Positions 50,793 through 59,285 of a stretch of DNA of 64,000 nt are shown piece by piece. Positions within the stretch are counted from its first letter, which is position 1; every line of letters begins with the position of its first letter. Under the pieces are notes generated by a model, which was not told the origin of the DNA, made no database searches, and saw only the letters and a program-made list of their open reading frames with translations. A program made the translations under genes and the position numbers. The DNA is from Polyangium mundeleinium. Lineage in GTDB: Bacteria > Myxococcota_A > Polyangia > Polyangiales > Polyangiaceae. The stretch covers positions 434,001-498,000 of the forward strand of contig NZ_JAQNDO010000001.1 of the NCBI RefSeq assembly GCF_028369105.1, in the 5' to 3' direction.

Positions 50793-53071
50793 AGACCGCG
50801 CTCTACGTTCGAGCTTGGGCGAGCCGGATCGCCCGCGGGGCGATGGGCGCATCCATCGCGGGGCTCGCTGCCGCCGCGCTCGACGCTGCGTATGCGCGCG
50901 GCGGCGAGGAGGAGCGGATCGACGCCGCCAAGGCGTTCGCGATCTTCGTGGCGGACGCTGGGCTTGTCGCGCCCGTCGCGCTCGTCGTGGGGCTCGTCGT
51001 GGCGACGTCGCTCGTGATCCTCTTCCCGGACGCGGCGCCGACGCCCGCGTCGGCCGTGGCCTCACTCCGCGCGCGCGCCAAAGGCCGGCCCGCGGACGTG
51101 GCCGCGTTCGTGCCGCTCGCGATCGTGGCCGCGTTCCTGTGGATGACGCTCTCTGCGCAGCTCGCGCGTGCGCTCCTCGCGCTCGACGTCGCGGCGCCGC
51201 TCGCGGGGCTCGCCATCGCGACGGGCACGCTCGTCGTTGGCCTGCTCGCGACGCTGCTCTCGCTCGCGCTCACGCCGGCGCTGCGGCAAGCGCTGGCGAC
51301 GGCGAGCGAGGGTCGGCCCGCGTTCGTGGATCCCGCGAAGACGGCCTTCGCCGCGCTCGTGGTCGTGGGCCTGCTCTTGGGCCTCGGCGTCGCGACGGGC
51401 GGGCCGAGCGGCGAGGGCGGGCTCTTCGGGATCTACGGCGTGCTCAGGCGCCCCGAGCTCGATCTGCGCGCGGTCGGGATGCTTTCGCTCGTCGCGCTCG
51501 CCGCGGTCCTCTCGTCCGCGCTCGCATCGCCGCGCAGGGCGCTCGTCGCGGCGCTCTTCGCGGTCGCGCCGGTCCTGTTTACGCCGCGGACGGCCGTCTC
51601 GCTCGGGGGCGAAGGCGCGCCGGTGGCGCAGGCGATCGAGCGGGATGCGCCGCTCGGCAAGCTCTCGCTCGCGGCAATGCGCAAGCTCGCGGATCGGGAT
51701 CACGACGGCGCGAGCGCGCTCTTCGGCGGTGGGGATTGCCGCGAGGGAGACGCGTCGATCGGGCCGCTCGGCGTGGAGATCCCCGACAACGGCGTCGACG
51801 AGGATTGCTCGGGCACGGACCTGCGCGCCGAGGTGCTCGCCGCGCTCGCGCCCGCCGCTTCGGCGCAAGCGCCCGCGCCGAAGAGCGCCGACGTCCCGGC
51901 CGACCTCAACGTCGTGCTCATCACGGTGGACACGCTGCGCGCCGACCTCGGGTACGCCGGGTATCCACAGCCCATCTCGCCGAACCTCGACAAACTCGCC
52001 GCCGAGAGCGCGGTGTTTCTCCGGGCTTATTCGCTCGCCTCGTACACGGGCAAGAGCGTCGGCCCGATGCTCCTCGGCAAGTACGGCAGCGAGACGCAGC
52101 GCAACTGGGGGCACTTCAACAAGTTCGAGGACACCGAGACCTTCCTCGCCGAGCGCCTCTCGCGCGCGGGCGTCCGCACGATGGGCGTCCACGCGCACCG
52201 CTACTTCGGCAAGTTCGGCGGCCTCGACTCCGGCTTCGACGTGGTCGATCTCTCGGCTGCGCCGCCCGAGGGCGCACCCTGGGACGTGGCCGACATGAAG
52301 TCGAGCGACGCGCTCACGGACGCGGCGCTCGCGCAGCTCGCAAAGCCGGAGAACACGCAGGGACGCTTCTTCCTGTGGGTGCACTACCTCGACCCGCACG
52401 CCGACTACCTGCGCCACGACGACGTGCCGAGCTTCGGCACGGGCCAGCGCGCGCTCTACGACGGCGAGGTCGCGTTCACGGACAAACACATCGGCCGCCT
52501 CCTCGACGGGATCCGCGCGGCGCCTTGGGGCAAGCGCACGGCGATCGTCGTGACGAGCGACCACGGCGAGGCGTTCGGCGAACACAAGATGTTCCGCCAC
52601 GGCTTCGAGTTGTGGGAGCCGCTCGTGCGCGTGCCGCTCGTCGTGCACGTCCCGGGCGCGAAGCCCGCGCGGATCGAGGCGCGCAGGAGCACCATCGACA
52701 TCACGCCCACCGTGCTCGACCTCTTCCGCATCGAGCCTCCGAAGCCCGGCGCCGAGGGCCCGGACTTCCTCTCGGGCACCTCGCTCCTGCCCGACGTGCT
52801 CTTGCCGGAGGGGCAGACGCCGGCCGCGCGTGACGTCGTCATCGACATGCCCGCCGGCCCCTACAACGACGCGCGCCGCGCGCTCATCCACGGCGACCTC
52901 AAGCTGATCGTCTCGAACAACGCGGGCTACGAGCTCTACGACCTCGGCCAGGATCCCGAGGAAAGGAAAGACCTCTGGCGTTCGCCCGACACGCGCGAGG
53001 GCATGGAGGAGCGCTACGCGGCCCTGCGCGCGCGCCTCCGGGAGATCCGCGTGACGGGCCCGCGGAAGTGA
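50789..53071 (+). CDS. Sulfatase-fold membrane enzyme with Thr nucleophile and MopE-type motif
   Basis: A 760-residue membrane protein. Residues 1-270 hold about seven helices. A Ca/metal-binding motif follows (ADRDHDGASALFGGGDC to DNGVDEDCSGTDL) of the MopE/PF11617 type. The C-terminal part is an alkaline-phosphatase/sulfatase domain: VDTLRADLG, HYLDPHADY and TSDHGEAFGEHK. Where sulfatases have C-x-P-x-R, this protein has Thr420 (SYTGKSVGPMLLGKYG). Thr at this place is typical of phosphotransferases and phosphodiesterases in the superfamily. Its ATG overlaps the xerC stop (ATGA). Confidence 0.8.
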   Translation: MKTALYVRAWASRIARGAMGASIAGLAAAALDAAYARGGEEERIDAAKAFAIFVADAGLVAPVALVVGLVVATSLVILFPDAAPTPASAVASLRARAKGRPADVAAFVPLAIVAAFLWMTLSAQLARALLALDVAAPLAGLAIATGTLVVGLLATLLSLALTPALRQALATASEGRPAFVDPAKTAFAALVVVGLLLGLGVATGGPSGEGGLFGIYGVLRRPELDLRAVGMLSLVALAAVLSSALASPRRALVAALFAVAPVLFTPRTAVSLGGEGAPVAQAIERDAPLGKLSLAAMRKLADRDHDGASALFGGGDCREGDASIGPLGVEIPDNGVDEDCSGTDLRAEVLAALAPAASAQAPAPKSADVPADLNVVLITVDTLRADLGYAGYPQPISPNLDKLAAESAVFLRAYSLASYTGKSVGPMLLGKYGSETQRNWGHFNKFEDTETFLAERLSRAGVRTMGVHAHRYFGKFGGLDSGFDVVDLSAAPPEGAPWDVADMKSSDALTDAALAQLAKPENTQGRFFLWVHYLDPHADYLRHDDVPSFGTGQRALYDGEVAFTDKHIGRLLDGIRAAPWGKRTAIVVTSDHGEAFGEHKMFRHGFELWEPLVRVPLVVHVPGAKPARIEARRSTIDITPTVLDLFRIEPPKPGAEGPDFLSGTSLLPDVLLPEGQTPAARDVVIDMPAGPYNDARRALIHGDLKLIVSNNAGYELYDLGQDPEERKDLWRSPDTREGMEERYAALRARLREIRVTGPRK

Positions 53072-53116
53072 GTTCGTCGTTCAGGCCCTTCCAGATCCGG
53101 CCTCCGATCGCCTAGG

Positions 53117-53818
53117 ATGAACCCCGTGCTTCCCCCCACAGCGGTCGTATTCGATCTCGACGGGACGCTGCTCGACAGCCGCGGCGACATCGTGGCCGCG
53201 ATCAACCACGCACTCCTCACGACGGGGCGCAACCCGCAGCCCGCGCAGGTGATCGTGCGCCTCGTCGGCGACGGCCCGCGCGCGCTCTGCGCGAGGGCAG
53301 CGAAGATCCCGGAAGACGCGCCGGAGACCGACGAGCTCATCCGCCTCTTCCTCGACTACTACAGGGAGCATCCGCTCGACTTCACGCGCTGGGCGAAGGG
53401 CGCGCTCGAGGCGATCGAGGCCCTCTCCGCGATGGAGAACATGGCGCTCGGCATCTGCACGAACAAGCACCGCGGGACGACCGACGTGGTGCTGCGCGCG
53501 CTCGGCATCGAAGATCGGTTCGGCGCGATCGTGGCCGGCGGCGACACGAAGGAGCGCAAGCCCGACGCGGCGCCGCTCCTGCTCGCGGCGAAGCAGCTCG
53601 GCTCGATCCCGGCGGCGGTGGTGATGGTCGGCGACGGCATCCAGGACATCCTTTGTGCACGAAACGCCGGGACCTGGGCCGTGGGCGTCGAGTCCGGCTT
53701 CTCCGCGGTCGAGGCGCTCATCCAGGCGGGGCCGGACGTGACCGTGCCGGATCTCTCGATGCTGCCCGGCATCGTGCAGCGTTGGCGCGAGCCGACGACG
53801 AGGATCAAGCTGCGTTAG
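53117..53818 (+). CDS. gph: Phosphoglycolate phosphatase-like HAD hydrolase
   Basis: A 233-residue HAD hydrolase. VVFDLDGTLLDS (Asp13/Asp15), the ICTNK motif II, and VMVGDGIQDILCARNAG (motif III/IV) match the Gph subfamily with a helical cap. It would dephosphorylate 2-phosphoglycolate or a similar sugar phosphate; other members act on sugar phosphates. The ATG at 53117 lies 45 nt after the previous gene and 4 nt before the next, so it may be part of one transcript from xerC onward. Confidence 0.85.
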   Translation: MNPVLPPTAVVFDLDGTLLDSRGDIVAAINHALLTTGRNPQPAQVIVRLVGDGPRALCARAAKIPEDAPETDELIRLFLDYYREHPLDFTRWAKGALEAIEALSAMENMALGICTNKHRGTTDVVLRALGIEDRFGAIVAGGDTKERKPDAAPLLLAAKQLGSIPAAVVMVGDGIQDILCARNAGTWAVGVESGFSAVEALIQAGPDVTVPDLSMLPGIVQRWREPTTRIKLR

Positions 53819-53822
53819 GTCC

Positions 53823-54470
53823 TTGCTCTCGATCCTCCACCACGACGAACGATTCGTCGTCGTCGACAAACCCTCTGGCCTCGCCGTCCACCCCGGCTGG
53901 GCCGACGACGAGCGGACCGCGATGCACGAGGTCCGCGATACCCTCGGGCAGAAGGTCTTTCCGGTCCACCGCCTCGACCGCGCCACGAGCGGCGTGCTCG
54001 TCTTCGCGCTCGCCCCCGAGAGTGCCCGCGTCTTTTGCGAGATGTTCGAGGAGGGTCGCGTCGAAAAGCATTACCTCGCGCTCGTCCGCGGCGTCGCCCC
54101 CGAGGCCGGCACGATCGACCACCCCATCCCCCGCCGCGAGGGCGGGCCACGCGTGCCCGCCTCGACCTCGTTCCGCAGGGTTTGGCGGGGCGAACACCTC
54201 TCGCTCGTCGACGCGGAGCCGCATTCGGGCCGGCTCCACCAGGTGCGGCGGCACATGAAGCACATCAGCCACCCGCTGATCGGGGACGCGAATTATGGCA
54301 AGGGCGCGCTGAACCGCGCGTATCGGGAGCGCTTTGGCCTCGCGCGGCTCGCGCTGCATGCGCGGTCGCTTGGCTTCGTGCACCCGTGGGAGGGCAAACC
54401 GATCACGTTCGAAGCGGCGCTGCCGGAGGATCTCCGCGCGCCGTTCGAGCGGATCGGCGTGGTCATTTGA
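53823..54470 (+). CDS. truC: Pseudouridine synthase, RluA/TruC family
   Basis: A 215-residue pseudouridine synthase. The catalytic Asp52 is in HRLDRATSG, preceded by VVDKPSGL (motif I), with HYLALVRG and SGRLHQVRRHMKHI (motif III). Length and the absence of an S4 domain fit TruC-type tRNA pseudouridine synthases or other single-domain RluA members. It starts at TTG 53823, 4 nt after gph. It converges on the following vWA gene and overlaps its 3' end by 8 nt. Confidence 0.85.
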   Translation: MLSILHHDERFVVVDKPSGLAVHPGWADDERTAMHEVRDTLGQKVFPVHRLDRATSGVLVFALAPESARVFCEMFEEGRVEKHYLALVRGVAPEAGTIDHPIPRREGGPRVPASTSFRRVWRGEHLSLVDAEPHSGRLHQVRRHMKHISHPLIGDANYGKGALNRAYRERFGLARLALHARSLGFVHPWEGKPITFEAALPEDLRAPFERIGVVI

Positions 54471-55761
54471 TGATCGACTGGCAGCCGAAGAAGACCTCGA
54501 TCTTCCCGGTCTTGTCCTCGCCGACCAAGGCCTGGGCCTGGTCGCACGAGGTCTCGCAGAGGATGACCTTCTGCGGCGCTGCAGGGTCGTCGTAATACCA
54601 GCCGCCGCCGTTACACGCCGCCGCGCCGTTCACGCGCGGCAGGTACGTCGGCGCGCCGCCGCTCGAAAGCGCCACGTTCACGAGCTCCGGATCGAGGTCC
54701 TCGCCCGTGGGAGGCTTCGGGATCGCGAGCTCGCACGAGAGCTTCGCGGTCTGGTCCACGGCCTGGGCCACCGCGTCGAAGAACGGCTGCCAGGCGGCGC
54801 TGCCGTCGCAGAGTTGGGCCCGCACGCCGCCCGTCTTTTGCACGAGCGTCGTGTACGTCGGGCCCGAGCTCGGCGGGTTGGTGCCGTCCGAATACTCGCA
54901 TACCGTGTTCGGATTCGAGGTCGAGCCCCAGCCGTAGATGCCGCTGAACACGTAATCGGTGAAGAGCCCGTTCCAGGTCGGGCTCAGGATCCCCGGCGGG
55001 AGCGTCAGCGTGTTCGCCGGGTTCTTCCCGCCCGCGAACGACTCGAAATTGGTCGCCGACAGGCGCGAGTTGTCGTCCGACACGATGACGATCGTCTTCG
55101 TCGCCTGCGGCCTTAGCTCCTGCTTCCACGGCTCGCCGCCTCGCTCGTCGCCGAGCTTGTAGCCGTCCGTTTGTCCGAGCGTGCCGAGGAACTGCTCGAG
55201 CGGCTGCACGCTGCGGATGTCCACGCTCGAATGGAAGAACCGCGCACCATTGCCGCAATTGTCGTTGCCCGCGAGCGGCGCCGGAATGCAGATCGGATAC
55301 CGCGTGCTGCCGCTGACCTGCACCGGACTCGTCTTGTTCCGGAGCGAGAGCATGATGACCTTGTAGTCCAGGTTCTTCGCGGCAATCAGCGAGGCGAACG
55401 CATTGAGGCCCTTCTTGATCTCGGTGATCGCGGGCTGCATGCTCGACGAGTTGTCGACGACCCAGATGATGTCGACGGGGAGCTTCTCGACGGTCGCCTC
55501 GGACGCCGTCGACGCGCACGCGGCGTCGTCCGAGAGGGGCGGCGCGTCCGTGCCCGTCCCCCCGTCGTCCTGGAAGAGCCCGCCCTCGCCCGCCGAGCCT
55601 CCCGCGCCCGTGCCCGCGGTCCCGCCGGCGCCGCCGGTCCCCCCGGTTCCCCCTTGCCCCGGAGGGTCCCACGAGGAGCTGCCTCCGTTCGAGGTGGCAC
55701 ATGCAATGACCATGGTGGCGGCGGTCGAGGCGAGGAGCGAAAGCAAGACGTAAGGGCGCAT
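54463..55761 (-). CDS. Von Willebrand factor A domain lipoprotein
   Basis: A 432-residue lipoprotein with lipobox VIAC near residue 21 and a GGTGGTGGAGG-type linker to about residue 75. The vWA domain has the MIDAS DNSSSM after IIWVV and strands KVIMLSL and KTIVIVSDDNSRL. Cys-rich stretches (about 12 Cys, for example NDNCGNGA and CETSCDQAQ) suggest disulfides in the mature region. Envelope adhesion or assembly role inferred. The ATG at 55761 has TAAGGT 6 nt upstream. Confidence 0.85.
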   Translation of the reverse strand: MRPYVLLSLLASTAATMVIACATSNGGSSSWDPPGQGGTGGTGGAGGTAGTGAGGSAGEGGLFQDDGGTGTDAPPLSDDAACASTASEATVEKLPVDIIWVVDNSSSMQPAITEIKKGLNAFASLIAAKNLDYKVIMLSLRNKTSPVQVSGSTRYPICIPAPLAGNDNCGNGARFFHSSVDIRSVQPLEQFLGTLGQTDGYKLGDERGGEPWKQELRPQATKTIVIVSDDNSRLSATNFESFAGGKNPANTLTLPPGILSPTWNGLFTDYVFSGIYGWGSTSNPNTVCEYSDGTNPPSSGPTYTTLVQKTGGVRAQLCDGSAAWQPFFDAVAQAVDQTAKLSCELAIPKPPTGEDLDPELVNVALSSGGAPTYLPRVNGAAACNGGGWYYDDPAAPQKVILCETSCDQAQALVGEDKTGKIEVFFGCQSIIK

Positions 55762-55767
55762 GGTCGG

Positions 55768-55773
55768 ACCTTA
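55768..55773 (-). promoter_or_regulatory. Candidate -10 (TAAGGT), leaderless start at 55761
   Basis: TAAGGT (TAnnnT) on the minus strand ends 6 nt before the ATG at 55761. No Shine-Dalgarno sequence is present and no clear -35. Confidence 0.4.
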
Positions 55774-55862
55774 CCACCGTTTTCCACGCCGAACAGGGTT
55801 CGTCGATGGCAAAACCGTGTCACACGCTGCGTACGGGAGGCCGCACGGGGGTGGGTATGGCG

Positions 55863-56546
55863 TCACCCGGCCGTCGTTCCCCGGCGCTCGACCGGACCGA
55901 ATCCCGCCTGGAGTTCGCGGCCATAAGGCGTCGCGTTCAGGATCGCGCGCAGGCGCAGGCGTGCGCGGTGCAGGCGGGAACGGACGGCGCTCTCGCTGAC
56001 CATGAGCTTCTGGGCGATTTCCTGGAGCCCGAGGTCCTCGTGATAATGCGCCATCACCACGTCCCGGTAGTCGTTCGGCAGCTCGCCCAGGGCGAGCCGG
56101 ACGAAACGCTCGCGCTCGGCCACGCTCGCCGCGTCGTCTTCGAGCGCCGGGGCGCGCATCGTGGGCAGAACGCTGAGGTCCTCGAGGTCGAGGCCGCCGA
56201 CGAACCGCGCCCGCTGACGCCTTTGGGAGCGCATCAGCATCAGAGCTTCGTTCGCCGTGACCCGAAAGAGCCACGTCGTGAAGCTCGAATCGCCGCGGAA
56301 GGAGCGAATTCGTCGGATGACCTGGAGGAGTGTCGATTGAACGAGATCGAGCCTGTCTTCGTCCGAGACGGGATACCGAGCGAGCTGCCGCTCCACGTGC
56401 GGCCGGATGGCACGCGTGAGCGCGTCGAGCGCCACGGTGTCGCCATTCTTGACGCGCTCGATGAGCTCGCTGAGCCGGGCCTCTGCCCCGGCAGGCGCGG
56501 GCGGTGCCGCGGAGGTACGCGTCGTCGTGACGGCCTGGACGGCCAT
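55863..56546 (-). CDS. ECF-like RNA polymerase sigma factor
   Basis: A 227-residue sigma-70-family factor. Sigma2 spans about residues 30-115 with DLVQSTLLQVIRRIRSFRGDSSFTTWLFRVTANEAL (regions 2.2-2.4) and RFVRLALGELPNDYRDVVMAHYHEDLGLQEIAQKLMVSESAVRSRLHRARLRL as sigma4. Region 3 is absent, as in ECF factors. No anti-sigma gene is adjacent. The ATG at 56546 follows GGAGG by 5 nt; the frame is open to 56672 with an ATG at 56558. Confidence 0.88.
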   Translation of the reverse strand: MAVQAVTTTRTSAAPPAPAGAEARLSELIERVKNGDTVALDALTRAIRPHVERQLARYPVSDEDRLDLVQSTLLQVIRRIRSFRGDSSFTTWLFRVTANEALMLMRSQRRQRARFVGGLDLEDLSVLPTMRAPALEDDAASVAERERFVRLALGELPNDYRDVVMAHYHEDLGLQEIAQKLMVSESAVRSRLHRARLRLRAILNATPYGRELQAGFGPVERRGTTAG

Positions 56547-56590
56547 GAGAGCCTCCATCACCAGCGCTTTCCCGGCACTTCGTGGGCGCG

Positions 56591-56635
56591 CCTGGCAGGT
56601 GGTCGGGGTTAGCAAGTCATCTGCCAGGCATGGCA
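56591..56635. promoter_or_regulatory. Inverted-repeat cluster upstream of the sigma gene
   Basis: CCTGGCAG (56591-56598) and CTGCCAGG (56621-56628) form a perfect 8-bp inverted repeat with a 22-nt gap. The right arm overlaps TGCCA-N4-TGGCA (56622-56635). The cluster lies in the 232-nt divergent gap, 45-90 nt upstream of the sigma-factor start. It could be an operator or an mRNA structure; the divergent hisZ -10 lies well to the right. Confidence 0.4.
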
Positions 56636-56766
56636 GGTCGGGATCCGCGCGAATGGCTGGCGCCGCTGGCACGTCGGGGCGTGAGGGATGTGCCTCCGCG
56701 CCTCAAAGAATGCGTGAGCCATCGCAGCGAGGGCACAAACGATGCGCACGGATTGCCCAGCCGCGG

Positions 56767-56772
56767 TATAAG
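56767..56772 (+). promoter_or_regulatory. Candidate -10 (TATAAG), leaderless start at 56779
   Basis: TATAAG ends exactly 6 nt before the GTG at 56779 and is the closest match to TATAAT among these sites. No Shine-Dalgarno sequence; no good -35. Confidence 0.45.
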
Positions 56773-56778
56773 CTCGGC

Positions 56779-58128
56779 GTGGACCGTTCTGGCTCTCCGC
56801 CCAAGGCGCTATCGCATCCGCTGCCCGCCGGGATGCGTGATCTCTTACCGGACGAGACGAGAAGAAGGCGCGCGCTCGCCCGGACCCTCCTCGACCATTT
56901 CGCTCTGCACGGTTACGACCTCGTGACGCCGCCGGCGTTCGAGCTGGCCGAGGTGCTGGAAAAGGGTCTCGGCGCCCTGGATCCCGGCGACGTGCTGCGT
57001 TTCGTGGAGCCGGAGAGTGGCGAGGTGTGCGCGCTCCGTCCCGACATGACGCCGCAGATCGCGCGGATGGTGGCCACGCGCCTCGCCGCGGAGCCCACGC
57101 CGATCCGGCTCTGCTACGAAGGGACGATCGTCCGTCGCCGCCAAGGTCGGGCCAAAAAGCACCGGCAAATCCCGCAGGCCGGCGTGGAACTCTACGGCGC
57201 GCCTTCGCCCGAGGGGGACCTCGAAGCGCTGCGGCTCCTTGCGTCGGTGACGCACGCCGTGGGCCTCGGGTCGTTCGTGATCGACCTCGGCCACGCGCTC
57301 ATCGCGCGCGCGCTGGTCGATGCGGTGCCGTCGCCGCTCGACGTGGAGGTGACGGACGCGCTGGCGCAAAAGGACGCGTCGCGGCTCCTCGCGCTGCTTT
57401 CGGGCCGGGAGGCGGCGGGGGTGCCGAAGCGCGTGGCGGAGGCGCTGGTGGCGCTGCCGGAGCTCGCGGGCGGGGCGGAGGATCGGCCGGGCGAGGAGAT
57501 TCTCTCCCGCGCGGAAAAGCTCTTTGCGGGGACGGGGGCGGAGGGGCCGCTGCGCGAGCTTCGGGCATTGTGGGAGACGGCACGCGGGCCGAACACGTCC
57601 GCGGCCGGGCTCGGGGATGTGCTCCGGCTCGATCTCGGCGAGGTGCGGGGCTTCGCGTATTACACGGGGCCGATTTTCCACGTGCTCGCGCCGGGGCCGG
57701 GCGAGCCCGTGGGGGCGGGCGGTCGATACGACGATTTGCTCGGACGTTTTGGTTTGCCCATGCCGGCGGTGGGGTTTGGCCTGCACCTCGACGCGATTGC
57801 GCGGGCGCGGGAGGCCGCGGGCGTGCGGGAGGAGCGGCCCCTCCGGGTGCTCGTGTCCGCGGATCCGCCGGGCGAGGCGCTGGCGTCGTCGCTCCGGGCG
57901 CGAGGCATCGCGACGGCGTGGCGCGCGCCGGGGGCGGACGTCCTGCGTTATGCAGCGGCGCACCGGTTTTCGCACGTGGTGACCGCGGGGAGCGAGGGAT
58001 CGCTGCGAATCAGCCGGACGGACAAACCCGAGGCCGCGGTGGAGATCGCGGCGAGCGCGGGCGTGGACGTTGACGGGATCGTGCGGGCCTTAGGCGAACA
58101 GGCGCCACTCGTCTTCGAGCAGCCCTAA
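56779..58128 (+). CDS. hisZ: ATP phosphoribosyltransferase regulatory subunit HisZ
   Basis: A 449-residue class II aminoacyl-tRNA-synthetase-like protein. PAGMRDLLPDETRRR, LRFVEPESGEVCALRPDMTPQIAR, RLCYEGTIVRRRQ, QAGVELYG and YYTGPIFHVLAPG (HisS motif-like) define HisS/HisZ. The first residues and the short C-terminal region lacking an anticodon-binding signature favour HisZ, which activates the short form of HisG in histidine synthesis. No hisG or other his gene is in this window, so it is an orphan here. It starts at the GTG at 56779. It overlaps the convergent next gene by 39 nt. Confidence 0.8.
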   Translation: MDRSGSPPKALSHPLPAGMRDLLPDETRRRRALARTLLDHFALHGYDLVTPPAFELAEVLEKGLGALDPGDVLRFVEPESGEVCALRPDMTPQIARMVATRLAAEPTPIRLCYEGTIVRRRQGRAKKHRQIPQAGVELYGAPSPEGDLEALRLLASVTHAVGLGSFVIDLGHALIARALVDAVPSPLDVEVTDALAQKDASRLLALLSGREAAGVPKRVAEALVALPELAGGAEDRPGEEILSRAEKLFAGTGAEGPLRELRALWETARGPNTSAAGLGDVLRLDLGEVRGFAYYTGPIFHVLAPGPGEPVGAGGRYDDLLGRFGLPMPAVGFGLHLDAIARAREAAGVREERPLRVLVSADPPGEALASSLRARGIATAWRAPGADVLRYAAAHRFSHVVTAGSEGSLRISRTDKPEAAVEIAASAGVDVDGIVRALGEQAPLVFEQP

Positions 58129-59040
58129 CGCCTCGTCGAGGCTGCCTGCGAGGTCCGGCGCCAGCCATTCCGACGACGAGGCGCTCTTCGCGACCGCCTC
58201 GAACGACGGCACCGGCACCTTGCCCGCGAGCTTCTCCAGCCGTTTGCCCGTCCTCGCCAGCCGCGAAACCCAGTCCGTGCTGCGGTAGGCGTATTCGGCC
58301 TCGTGCAGGAGCGCGCTGCCCACGCGGGCGAGGCGCTCGCGCACGATGACGGCGGGCTCGGCGCCCGAGCGGATCGCCTTGCGGCTCGCTTCGATCTCCA
58401 GGAGCACGAGGCCCGCCGGCGATCCCGGCGTGAACGAGGGGCTGATCGGCTGGAACGAGAGGTCCGTGAGCGCGAGGAAGTACCACGAGTGCGGCGCGGC
58501 CACGCGGTAGAGCCATTCGGCGCCCGAAGCCTCGGCTGCGGCGATCGCCACGTGCCAGGCCCCTTCCTCGTCGACGTCGTCTCGCTCCCTCGGCATCCGA
58601 TCGATCGGGCGCACGGAGGCCGCGCGCAGGAGCGGATCGGCCCAGGCCATCGTCAGCGAGGACGTCGTGGGCGCGTAGCTCAGGAGCGCGCGCGCGCGGG
58701 CCTCGGCCGAGACGCGTCCGCGCGGGTCGAGCCACACGAAACGTCCGTCTTTCAGGTCCACGCGATACTCGTGATCCTCGGCGCCGTGCGCCGCGAGCTC
58801 CTCGAGGAGCGCGGCCCCGCGCTCGGCCCACTTCGTGACGAGCGGCTTGTCCGCGGCGGGCGGCGGCTCGGTGCGTGCGGGCCGGAGCTCGGGCATCCGG
58901 GGCGCGGACGGCACGAGGGCGGGCCCCTCCTTCGGCCTTTTCGCGGCAGCCTTCGAGGTCGTCTTCGAGGCGACCTTCGTCGGCTTTGCGGCGGCCTTTT
59001 TCGTCCGCGTCGGCTTGGATCCTGCGCGCGCCTTGCTCAT
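58090..59040 (-). CDS. DUF6882-like protein with basic N-terminus
   Basis: A 316-residue cytoplasmic protein. The first 40 residues are Lys/Ala-rich (histone-like). The body has DGRFVWLDPRGRV, ALLSYAPTTSSLTMAWADP and WLYRVAAPHSWYFLALTDLSF, blocks that resemble the DUF6882 family. The Lys-rich N-terminus may bind nucleic acid. It converges on hisZ. No biochemical role can be assigned. Confidence 0.65.
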   Translation of the reverse strand: MSKARAGSKPTRTKKAAAKPTKVASKTTSKAAAKRPKEGPALVPSAPRMPELRPARTEPPPAADKPLVTKWAERGAALLEELAAHGAEDHEYRVDLKDGRFVWLDPRGRVSAEARARALLSYAPTTSSLTMAWADPLLRAASVRPIDRMPRERDDVDEEGAWHVAIAAAEASGAEWLYRVAAPHSWYFLALTDLSFQPISPSFTPGSPAGLVLLEIEASRKAIRSGAEPAVIVRERLARVGSALLHEAEYAYRSTDWVSRLARTGKRLEKLAGKVPVPSFEAVAKSASSSEWLAPDLAGSLDEALGLLEDEWRLFA

Positions 59041-59285
59041 CGTGCCTCGAAGGCAGCGCGGAGCTTGCCGCGCTCACCCACCATTTTCAACGGATCCCAA
59101 CGTTTGTCACGCGCTGGTTTTTGCTTGCCCGACGAACGCCCCGGTCGAGGTGCGCCAGCCTGCCCTCCGCGCTAGAACGTGACGCCCCCGGCGGAGCGCG
59201 CGGCGAGATCCCGTGTCCTGTCGGGGACTTCGGATCCTTGTTGCGTTGCGCACGTCGGATGCGCGATCCTGCGAAGATCAGGCCC

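Noticed and set aside
50789-53071. Standard arylsulfatase
   Set aside because: The C/S-x-P-x-R formylglycine signature is absent; Thr420 takes the catalytic place.
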